A stretch of DNA of 64,000 nt from Yoonia sp. F2084L (GTDB lineage: Bacteria > Pseudomonadota > Alphaproteobacteria > Rhodobacterales > Rhodobacteraceae): NCBI RefSeq assembly GCF_023015625.1, contig NZ_JALKAH010000001.1, forward strand, positions 62,001 through 126,000. Direction: 5' to 3'. The stretch's first letter is position 1. Every line of letters starts with the position of its first letter. This document shows, in pieces, positions 56,943 through 64,000 of this stretch. Both the position numbers and the translations under genes were made by a program. A model generated the notes under the pieces. It did no database searches and was not told the origin of the DNA. It worked only from the letters and a program-made list of their open reading frames with translations.

Positions 56943-57793
56943 GCCGGTGCAGGTTGCCCCGCGCCGCCGCTGACAGCCTCTTGCAGAAGTGCAGACACGG
57001 TGCCGCCGTCCATTTTCATGGCCTGCGCCAGACCGCCAACAAAGGCTTTCTCACGGCCATCAAGCCGTCCGTCTGAGGCCACAACCATTAAGACGGCGCG
57101 CATCATATCGAGCTGTTCAAGCTTGTTGCGCCCGTTCACAAGACGCAAGAACCCTTTTGCCTCGACCTTCTCTTCGGCCAGTTGCGCCATCTGCTGCACC
57201 AGTTCCAGCGAGATCGCCTCGCCTGTCATTTCTTGGGCGGCACGTTGAATCATTTCCACTTCGGATGGGGCAACATAGCCGTCTGCCTTGGCTGCGTGGC
57301 ACATCGCATCCAGAATAGATTTCGCAGCCGGGGATGCGTGCGACACCATCGCCATGCGTTGCGATGTGCGGCGTTTGACCATCAAGGCTTTTGCGCCGAT
57401 GACAGCGAGCAGGGCGACCAATGCGCCGAGGCCCCAAAAGCCTTCGGCCATCTTGCCCAATGCCAGCTTTGGCGCAGCCGGGATCCCCTCAGGGATCATG
57501 CCCGCTGCTTGGGCTGCAAGTAGTTCATTGCCGGTGAATTCATAGTATTGGTCGGTTTGGCAATTGCCGCTGGCCAGAGCATAGCCGTCCAGCGTGCGCC
57601 AGACATTGACGAAGATCACCGCGTTTGTGGTGACCAGATGACAAAGTGCCAGTGGACCCGCGTCGTCAGTCAGTTCGGTTTGACTGACAAACAGCATGCT
57701 TTGTGTCGTGCTATAGCTGCCGCGGGCTTCGGCTTGAGTGGCCATGGTGGTGGTAAGAAAGGCCGCAAATAAGCCGATGAAAAGGGTACGCAT
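56939..57793 (-). CDS. Membrane protein with TerB-like C-terminal domain
   Basis: 284 residues. Residues 1-23 are a Sec signal peptide. An extracytoplasmic part (about 25-115) has two Cys. One transmembrane helix is near 120-140 ([21 protein letters not shown]). The last 130 residues are cytoplasmic, helical and like the TerB/DUF533 fold ([24 protein letters not shown], then [22 protein letters not shown]), each half with an Asp-Gly turn that may bind a metal. Function is unknown. A CTCCTG-N13-CAGGAG dyad covers the ribosome site. Convergent with glmM by 4 bases. Confidence 0.75.
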   Translation of the reverse strand: MRTLFIGLFAAFLTTTMATQAEARGSYSTTQSMLFVSQTELTDDAGPLALCHLVTTNAVIFVNVWRTLDGYALASGNCQTDQYYEFTGNELLAAQAAGMIPEGIPAAPKLALGKMAEGFWGLGALVALLAVIGAKALMVKRRTSQRMAMVSHASPAAKSILDAMCHAAKADGYVAPSEVEMIQRAAQEMTGEAISLELVQQMAQLAEEKVEAKGFLRLVNGRNKLEQLDMMRAVLMVVASDGRLDGREKAFVGGLAQAMKMDGGTVSALLQEAVSGGAGQPAPA

Positions 57794-57863
57794 AGATATC
57801 TCCTGGGTCGCGATGGCTCAGGAGTGTCCGGGCAATATGGCCAGAATATGGGTAAAATTGTAC

Positions 57864-58769
57864 TTATTGCGCGCGCGCGAAGAGTTTTTTCAGACTGAGC
57901 CACTGGCTGATGATCAGGCCCAACAGGATCAGACCAAGGGCAACAAAGAACCGCAGGGGCAGCACCTCACTCAGAATCCACGCGCCAAAGACCATCGACC
58001 ATAGCGGGACTTGATAATTCACCAAGGTCATGAAGATCGCACCGGCGGACCGAATGGTCGCGACACGGATCAACGCGGCAAGGGCGGTGGGGATAAAGCC
58101 CAGCACGATGATCGCAATTGTGGGGCGGGCATCGCCCATGGCGGGGACCCCTTCAAAGATCAGCATGGCGGGAACGAGTGCCGCTGATCCCACCGTCAGC
58201 AATAAAGCCGCCATCGTGATCGGGTCAATGGGCGGGCAACGGCGGGTCATGATGCTTGAAACCGCATATGAGATCGACGCTGCGATGCAGGCCAATTGCC
58301 CCAAAGGTTCCATCCCTGTGCCAATCTGCAAGACGCCCGGGCCGATCAGGACGGCCGCCCCGACGAACCCCATGATCACGCCAAGGGTGTTGCGCAGGCT
58401 CATCTTTTCGTCGGTAAAAATATGCGCCAGTGGCAGGACAAAAAGCGGCAAAGCCGCCATTGAAATCCCCGCAAAGGCGGATGGCACAAATTGTTGCCCC
58501 CAGCTAAGCAGCGCAAAAGGCAAGGCCGTGTTCAACAGGCCAATCGCAATCAGATAGCCGCGCATTTGCGACGTGAAGTCGGGCAGTGGGCGTTTCAAGA
58601 CAGCCATCAGCGCCAAAAGCGCGACCGCCCCCAAGGTCGTGCGTGCACAAGCCACGGTCAGCGGGCCGTACCCTTCCAACGCAATCGCCACCACCATAAA
58701 GGTCGCACCCCAGATCAAACCAAGGGCGGCGATGGACAGCCAGTTAGCTGTTGTTGGTTGGGTGGTCAT
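57864..58769 (-). CDS. EamA/DMT-family transporter
   Basis: 301 residues, ten predicted transmembrane helices in two EamA repeats. The first repeat ends with GLIWGATFMVVAIALEGYGPL and AGISMAALPLFVLPLAHIF; the second has an ALAALIRVATIRSAG segment. These proteins are drug/metabolite exporters or importers. It is the last gene of a three-gene operon, 8 bases after the ABM gene, divergent from an ArsR regulator. The cargo cannot be read from sequence. Confidence 0.92.
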   Translation of the reverse strand: MTTQPTTANWLSIAALGLIWGATFMVVAIALEGYGPLTVACARTTLGAVALLALMAVLKRPLPDFTSQMRGYLIAIGLLNTALPFALLSWGQQFVPSAFAGISMAALPLFVLPLAHIFTDEKMSLRNTLGVIMGFVGAAVLIGPGVLQIGTGMEPLGQLACIAASISYAVSSIMTRRCPPIDPITMAALLLTVGSAALVPAMLIFEGVPAMGDARPTIAIIVLGFIPTALAALIRVATIRSAGAIFMTLVNYQVPLWSMVFGAWILSEVLPLRFFVALGLILLGLIISQWLSLKKLFARAQ

Positions 58770-58777
58770 GGCCGTCC

Positions 58778-59128
58778 TTACAAGCTGGCGTGATGCAGTC
58801 TGCTGTCTTTGGGGGCTTGCGCGCGATCATGCAAGCCGTAGTCGCGACAAACCTCGGCGATGCGCAGACGGTAGTCTGCGAATATTCCCGAACGCCCCGC
58901 CATTTGGGTGCTGCGATGGTGGTGCGTGTTGCGCCATGCAGCGACGGCTGCTTCGTCCTCAAAAAACGACAGCGACAGAAGTTTGTCGGGGTCAGCAAGG
59001 CTGCGGAACCGTTCAACCGAGATGAAACCGGGCTGCTGGTCAAGCTCTGGTCGCAGTGCAGCGGCGTGCGCAAGATATGTGTCCATTTGGCCCGCGGCTG
59101 GCTGCAACTCGAAAATGACAGCGATCAT
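58778..59128 (-). CDS. Antibiotic biosynthesis monooxygenase (ABM) domain protein
   Basis: 116 residues. A dimeric ferredoxin-like ABM fold is indicated by IAVIFELQPAAGQMDTYL, PGFISVERF, LLSLSFFEDEAAVAAWRNTHHH and a late Arg/Gln-rich strand. Members are small oxygenases or heme-binding proteins acting on aromatic or quinone substrates. It overlaps the NIPSNAP gene by 4 bases and precedes the transporter. Confidence 0.85.
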   Translation of the reverse strand: MIAVIFELQPAAGQMDTYLAHAAALRPELDQQPGFISVERFRSLADPDKLLSLSFFEDEAAVAAWRNTHHHRSTQMAGRSGIFADYRLRIAEVCRDYGLHDRAQAPKDSRLHHASL

Positions 59129-59448
59129 GCGGGCACCCCATGCGGCGCTGATGCCAAGCGCAGAAAGGTGCGGTCTTCGCGAAGAATGAACTTCTTTTGC
59201 TGTGCAAAGGCGTAGTTTTCTTTGCCCAAGGGATCGTCGGCCAGCCGTGCACGATAAGCTTCATATGCCGCCAGAGACGGCACGTTGTAAATCCCGTAAG
59301 CCAACGTCGATGAGCCTTCGTGTGGCGTAAAATATCCGATCAGGTCGGCCCCATTTCGCGGAATAGCCTGGCCCCAGTTTTGCGCATAGGTGGCGAAGTT
59401 GTCTTCTTGTGTGGGGTCAATTCGGTAGCGGATGACGCAGGTCAGCAT
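59125..59448 (-). CDS. NIPSNAP-family protein
   Basis: 107 residues from the ATG at 59448. The frame stays open for 208 further codons upstream, but these lie opposite the ArsR gene and look like shadow coding. The protein is a ferredoxin-like alpha-beta barrel: CVIRYRIDPTQEDNFATYAQNWGQAIPRNGADLIGYF, here only partly cited, followed by LAAYEAYRARL. It has no known reaction. It heads the operon divergent from the ArsR regulator and overlaps the ABM gene by 4 bases. Confidence 0.85.
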   Translation of the reverse strand: MLTCVIRYRIDPTQEDNFATYAQNWGQAIPRNGADLIGYFTPHEGSSTLAYGIYNVPSLAAYEAYRARLADDPLGKENYAFAQQKKFILREDRTFLRLASAPHGVPA

Positions 59449-59526
59449 GTGACAGTTCCTTTTCGCGTTTGTCTGAGACGGTTCTACCAGATTGATTGGT
59501 GCGAATGCTTCGGTTAACGTCGAACT

Positions 59527-60207
59527 ATGCGAGAAGGACCAGATATTGCACGCGTCGCCACTTTGATAGGGGATCCCGCACGCGCTAATATGCTGACGGC
59601 GTTGATGACCGGGAAGGCTTTGACCGCGTCGGAACTGGCCGCAGAGGCGGGCGTGACTGTGCAAACGGCGAGCACGCATTTGGCAAAGCTGCTGGATGGT
59701 GAACTGCTGCAAATGCGCAAGCAGGGGCGGCACAAGTATTTCGCATTGGCCCATGCAGATGTCGCGGCAACGATAGAAGCGCTGATGGGGTTGGCTGCCG
59801 GGCAGGGTGCCACGCGCACGCGGACAGGCCCAAAAGACGCGCAGATGCGGCAGGCGCGGGTGTGCTACAATCATTTGGCCGGACAGATGGGTGTTCAGAT
59901 GTTCACCAGCATGCGGGATCGCAATTTTATTTGGGAGCGGGGCGAAGACCTCGGGCTTACGCCACAGGGTGAGACGTTTGTTACCGGTTTTGGTGTGGCC
60001 CTTGATGGGTTGACCGCCGCCCGCGCTCCTCTTTGCCGCCGCTGTCTGGATTGGAGCGAACGGCGCACGCATCTGGCGGGATCACTGGGCCGTGCGATGC
60101 TGGCCCAAATGGAAGCGCTGGCTTGGGTGCGGCGGGACAAGGGGAGCCGGGCGCTTTTGTTCAGTCAAGCGGGACAGCGGGCATTCACGGCGGCATTTCC
60201 AAACTAG
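59527..60207 (+). CDS. ArsR-family transcriptional regulator
   Basis: 226 residues. The winged helix-turn-helix is at about 8-90 (ARANMLTALMTGKALTASELAAEAGV, then VQTASTHLAKLLDGELL, then RKQGRHKYFALAH). The C-terminal half ends with CRRCLDWSERRTHLAGSLG and may bind a ligand or metal. It is divergent from the NIPSNAP-ABM-EamA operon across 78 bases, so it probably controls that operon; the operator is not visible by eye. The tandem hairpins at 60208-60267 follow it. Confidence 0.9.
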   Translation: MREGPDIARVATLIGDPARANMLTALMTGKALTASELAAEAGVTVQTASTHLAKLLDGELLQMRKQGRHKYFALAHADVAATIEALMGLAAGQGATRTRTGPKDAQMRQARVCYNHLAGQMGVQMFTSMRDRNFIWERGEDLGLTPQGETFVTGFGVALDGLTAARAPLCRRCLDWSERRTHLAGSLGRAMLAQMEALAWVRRDKGSRALLFSQAGQRAFTAAFPN

Positions 60208-60237
60208 AAAGGGCACCCGAAGAACCGGGTGCCCTTT
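60208..60237. terminator. Rho-independent terminator between arsR and ilvC
   Basis: A perfect 12-bp stem (AAAGGGCACCCG and complement) with a 6-base loop, starting at the base after the arsR stop and followed by TTTT on the plus strand (with AAA on the other side). It likely terminates arsR, and possibly ilvC from the other direction. Confidence 0.87.
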
Positions 60238-60241
60238 TGGC

Positions 60242-60267
60242 GTAAGGTGGATCAAGATCCACCTTAC
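60242..60267. terminator. Second hairpin between arsR and ilvC
   Basis: A perfect 12-bp inverted repeat (GTAAGGTGGATC and complement) separated by only two bases, 8 bases before the ilvC stop. It lacks a T-run on either strand, so it may be an RNA end-stabilising structure or a dyad rather than a terminator by itself. Confidence 0.6.
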
Positions 60268-60274
60268 CTGCCGA

Positions 60275-61330
<1,056 letters not shown>

Positions 61331-61408
61331 TTATAGCGAGACTTGCGTTTGATGTGAGTGATGATATCCGATTTATTTCTTCAATATGATGATTGTTATG
61401 CGTCATAA

Positions 61409-61414
61409 TATAAT
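61409..61414 (+). promoter_or_regulatory. Candidate -10 element before the tandem Lrp genes
   Basis: A perfect TATAAT hexamer lies 15 bases before the first Lrp ATG, in the most AT-rich stretch between ilvC and the regulators. No convincing -35 lies at the right distance. A weak imperfect dyad around 61385-61412 (ATGATGA against TCATAAT) could be an Lrp operator. Confidence 0.5.
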
Positions 61415-61428
61415 TTAGCGATGTTTTC

Positions 61429-61884
61429 ATGCTTGATGACATTGATCGCCGATTATTGCGCCTGTTACAGGCCGACCCAAACCGGGGCGCCCCCGATCTT
61501 GCGGAGGCCATGGGGCTGACGCCTGCCCGCGTCACACGCCGCATGGACCGGCTGCGCGAAGACGGGATTCTAAAGGGCAGTCACGTCGTAATCAATTGGC
61601 CGGCACTGGGATACGCCGTGTCAGTCAGCCTGCGGATCACCTTGGACAAGACCGTATCGCGCGCCTTTGATGAGTTCATCGCAGCGGCCCGCAATGTGCC
61701 TGAGGTGATTGAAATCCAAACCTTCCTTGGCCGGGTTGATGTGCGTCTGTCTTTGATTGCCAAGGACCTGCCGGACTATCAATGCATCTATCGCGAACAG
61801 GTGCTGCCTTTGCCCCATATCGCCGACATCGAAGCGCTGATGACTGTGGCCAGCGTAAAATCTGATGAAAGCCTGCCGCTATGA
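61429..61884 (+). CDS. Lrp/AsnC-family regulator, first of two
   Basis: 151 residues. The N-terminal helix-turn-helix (DIDRRLLRLLQADPNRGAPD..., then ARVTRRMDRLREDGIL) is followed by an AsnC_trans_reg ligand domain with EVIEIQTFLGRVDVRLSLIAKDLPDY. It probably senses an amino acid. It lies divergent from ilvC across a 131-bp region, so ilvC control by it is likely. Its stop overlaps the start of the second regulator in ATGA. Confidence 0.92.
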   Translation: MLDDIDRRLLRLLQADPNRGAPDLAEAMGLTPARVTRRMDRLREDGILKGSHVVINWPALGYAVSVSLRITLDKTVSRAFDEFIAAARNVPEVIEIQTFLGRVDVRLSLIAKDLPDYQCIYREQVLPLPHIADIEALMTVASVKSDESLPL

Positions 61885-62333
61885 CATTGGATGATCTCGA
61901 CTTCGCAATTCTGCGGGCGCTGTCGGTCAGTGCAGAGCAATCGACCAAACAATTGGGACAAAGGCTTGGGCTGAGCCAGCCTGCGACATGGCGGCGTATC
62001 AAGCGTTTGCAGGATGCAGGGATTATCGCTGGGCGCAGGTTAGAGTTGGATGCCGAAAAGGTGGGCTTTGGTGTGACGGTGTTTCTGGGCGTAAAGCTGG
62101 CGACCAAAGGCCGGGTCAGTCTGGAGGATTTTGAGCGCGCCATTGGGGCTATTCCAGAAGTGCAAACCGTTGATCATGTCCTTGGCCTTTATGACTACCG
62201 ACTGCGCGTGGTGGCGCGCGATTTGGCCGATTTCGAACGCGTGCTGCGTCGCCGGATCATGACCATGCCGGGCGTCGGGGACGTTGAGGCGAATGTGCTG
62301 CTGTCAGAAGAGCGAAGGCCAGGACCGATTTAG
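61881..62333 (+). CDS. Lrp/AsnC-family regulator, second of two
   Basis: 150 residues. The same two domains as the preceding gene: LDDLDFAILRALS, then ATWRRIKRLQDAGIIAGRR, then VQTVDHVLGLYDYRLRVVARDL. The two proteins are clearly distinct, so they are old paralogues or heteromeric partners rather than a recent duplication. Coupled translation through an ATGA overlap implies equal synthesis. Confidence 0.92.
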   Translation: MTLDDLDFAILRALSVSAEQSTKQLGQRLGLSQPATWRRIKRLQDAGIIAGRRLELDAEKVGFGVTVFLGVKLATKGRVSLEDFERAIGAIPEVQTVDHVLGLYDYRLRVVARDLADFERVLRRRIMTMPGVGDVEANVLLSEERRPGPI

Positions 62334-62388
62334 GCCCGGTGTTTACCGTTTACTGATCAATTAGGCGCATGAATGTCCACATGATCGA

Positions 62389-63153
62389 ATGTGGCACGAC
62401 ATGAAGCGGGCTCTAAGCACTTGGACAGGCGTGTTTACAGCGTCCACCCTGACAACGGTTGCCTGTATGATCGTGTCTGAAGTGATGGTTTATCTGTTAT
62501 TTCCGGGGCAGGATTTGTTGGCGGCCCTGCAGATTGCGCCACTGATCTCACTTGTCACGGCCTATCCGTTCAGCTTCTTTATCTGGTCGCAGGTGCGACG
62601 GAATATACAAATGGGCATTGAATTGCAGCGCTTGGTCAATCGTGACCGGCTGACGGATGTAGCAACGCGCGATTTCTTTTTTGCCCGGATGCGCAGTGAT
62701 CCGCAAGCCTATGGGATTTCGCTGATGGTGGATATTGATTTCTTCAAAACGGTGAACGACACGTTTGGGCATATGGCGGGTGACGCCGTTATAGTGCGGG
62801 TCGCCGAGATATTGCATCAGAACACACGGGCCAATGACATTGTTTGCCGCTTCGGCGGTGAAGAGTTCGTGGTTTTCTTGCGTGAAAAGGGGTCATCGGA
62901 TGGCTTTGACATCGCAGAGCGGATGCGCAAAGCGATTTCTGACGACGTAGTCGTCTTTGATGGACAAAACCTGAGCGTGACAGTGTCCATTGGCGGGTCG
63001 ATGAAAGAGCGATTGGCCGATGTGAACCTCGCTATTCAACAGGCGGACAGGGCGCTTTACCGGGCCAAGTCTTTGGGGCGGAACCGAACCATCTTTTCCG
63101 AACCGACCGATTTGATGGAGGAGCGCATGACGTCATCCTTCACAGGCATATAG
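62389..63153 (+). CDS. Membrane-anchored GGDEF diguanylate cyclase
   Basis: 254 residues; a second in-frame ATG lies 4 codons on. Two hydrophobic segments (about 12-33 and 41-62) span the membrane with little between them. The GGDEF domain follows: DRLTDVATRDFF near 85, DIDFFKTVNDTFGHMAGD near 117, and the active site GGEEF at 156-160. The inhibitory I-site RxxD lies five residues before it. It should make c-di-GMP and be subject to product inhibition. The input signal is unknown because the sensory part is short. Confidence 0.92.
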   Translation: MWHDMKRALSTWTGVFTASTLTTVACMIVSEVMVYLLFPGQDLLAALQIAPLISLVTAYPFSFFIWSQVRRNIQMGIELQRLVNRDRLTDVATRDFFFARMRSDPQAYGISLMVDIDFFKTVNDTFGHMAGDAVIVRVAEILHQNTRANDIVCRFGGEEFVVFLREKGSSDGFDIAERMRKAISDDVVVFDGQNLSVTVSIGGSMKERLADVNLAIQQADRALYRAKSLGRNRTIFSEPTDLMEERMTSSFTGI

Positions 63154-63351
63154 CGTTTCTTATGCTGTAATGGTCGGCATTGACCTGATGGCGCGGTCAC
63201 AGGATCGGCGCGGCATTTAGACTAACCAGCCGTCCTTACATCGTTGTGTTCTGAACCATGCCAGACCGGCACCTGTTGCGGTATACTGAAATAGACTTTG
63301 CTTTGCGCCCACGCCCGCGTTAGCCAAGGGCACCGCATAAAGGAGGGACCT

Positions 63352-64000
63352 ATGGACGGAGCGAACACACAGATTGACCCGGATGGGCTGATGGAGTTTT
63401 CGGTTGTCTTTACAGACCGGTCTCTCAATCATATGTCGAAGGTATTTCAAGGTGTTATGGTCGACATTTCAACCATGTTGAAAGAAGTCTATAACGCCGA
63501 TCACGTGGCTTTGATCCCCGGCGGCGGCACCTATGGGATGGAGGCCGTGGCCCGCCAATTTGGTGCCGATGCCCATGCTTTTGTCGTGCGCAACGGTTGG
63601 TTTTCATACCGCTGGAGCCAGATTTTCGATGCGGGAGATTTCACCGCGAAAACAACTGTCATCAAAGCGCGTCAAGCCGGCAACGACACCCGCGCACCTT
63701 TCGCTCCAGCGCCCATCGCAGATGTCACCGCAGCCATCAAAGAGGCCAAGCCCGACGTTGTTTTTGCGCCGCATGTCGAAACTTCAGCCGGGATTATCTT
63801 GCCGGATGACTATATCAAGGCGCTTGCCGATGCGGCGCATGAGGTTGGGGCCTTGATGGTGCTGGACTGCATTGCATCAGGCTGCGCATGGGTGGATATG
63901 AAGGCCACCGGCGTTGACGTACTGATCTCGGCCCCGCAGAAGGGCTGGTCCTCTACGCCTTGCGCGGGCCTTGTCATGATGTCCGAACGAGCCGTGGTGC
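63352..64000 (+). CDS. Class V aminotransferase, alanine-glyoxylate-type (3' partial)
   Basis: The frame runs from the ATG at 63352 (AAGGAGG ribosome site 6 bases upstream) to the right edge, so only 216 residues are seen. The PLP-binding Lys197 lies in APQKGWSSTPCAG. A nucleotide-like GGGTYGMEAVARQF segment near 61 and FAPHVETSAGIILP near 140 match fold-type I class V enzymes such as alanine-glyoxylate or serine-glyoxylate aminotransferase. A TATACT hexamer at 63282-63287 may be its -10 element. Substrate is undecided. Confidence 0.87.
   Translation, partial: MDGANTQIDPDGLMEFSVVFTDRSLNHMSKVFQGVMVDISTMLKEVYNADHVALIPGGGTYGMEAVARQFGADAHAFVVRNGWFSYRWSQIFDAGDFTAKTTVIKARQAGNDTRAPFAPAPIADVTAAIKEAKPDVVFAPHVETSAGIILPDDYIKALADAAHEVGALMVLDCIASGCAWVDMKATGVDVLISAPQKGWSSTPCAGLVMMSERAVV

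Noticed and set aside
57800..57824. CTCCTG-N13-CAGGAG dyad covering the ribosome site of the TerB-like gene
   Set aside because: It has only six base pairs and a long loop, so it is likely to arise by chance near any AGGAG. It is mentioned with the gene but not proposed as a switch.
59449..60072. Upstream extension of the NIPSNAP gene to 315 codons
   Set aside because: The extra 208 codons lie opposite the ArsR gene and have the composition of shadow coding; the NIPSNAP fold begins at the ATG at 59448.

Overview
The window reads as chromosomal DNA of a marine-type alphaproteobacterium, most likely Rhodobacteraceae (Roseobacter group). The support is gene content and order: bolA, a J-domain protein, cobS and cobT together; glyQ and glyS separated by a small membrane-anchored gene; folB-folP-glmM as an overlapping unit; glcB-glcG; and many short families typical of that group. 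No genus can be assigned by eye. Genes are densely packed on both strands, with many ATGA or 1-4 base overlaps. I see no tRNA, rRNA, insertion sequence, prophage or CRISPR array.

Positions 1-11271 hold the right end of a secondary-metabolite operon. A polyketide synthase, cut by the window edge, reads AT-KR-DH-ACP-thioesterase. It is followed by a family 2 glycosyltransferase, an NRPS, a phosphopantetheinyl transferase and a membrane-anchored SGNH hydrolase. The NRPS starts with a formyltransferase domain and carries a luciferase-like monooxygenase inside its adenylation domain. Convergent to this, 11273-15817 encodes the dTDP-L-rhamnose pathway (rfbC, rfbB, rfbD, rfbA) and a family 4 glycosyltransferase. 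Together these suggest a small formyl-aminoacyl ketide, possibly rhamnosylated. This is the best candidate for an undescribed system in the window.

Positions 16095-32389 are mostly housekeeping: a CLC-type chloride transporter, DUF427, Xaa-Pro aminopeptidase, cobalt chelatase CobT and CobS, a Tat-type MsrB, a J-domain protein, BolA, DUF4177, GatB, a lysophospholipid acyltransferase, PepN and a 54-residue DUF2256 protein. Positions 32494-44454 are metabolic and accessory: malate synthase G with GlcG, a glutamine-amidotransferase-like hydrolase, a HemG-like flavodoxin, a lyxose/mannose-type isomerase, a Tat-exported molybdenum hydroxylase pair, a photolyase-like protein with apparently permuted domains, TrkH, and a ThDP-dependent decarboxylase.

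Positions 44441-63153 include a SPOR/peptidoglycan-binding protein whose trypsin-like domain has lost all three catalytic residues, glycyl-tRNA synthetase, a PPDK paralogue with a degraded ATP-grasp site, a SleB hydrolase, and a folB gene fused to a kinase-fold domain with folP and glmM. They also include a TerB-like membrane protein, an ArsR regulator divergent from a three-gene operon (NIPSNAP, ABM, EamA), ilvC divergent from two coupled Lrp/AsnC regulators, and a GGDEF protein. A class V aminotransferase runs off the right edge.
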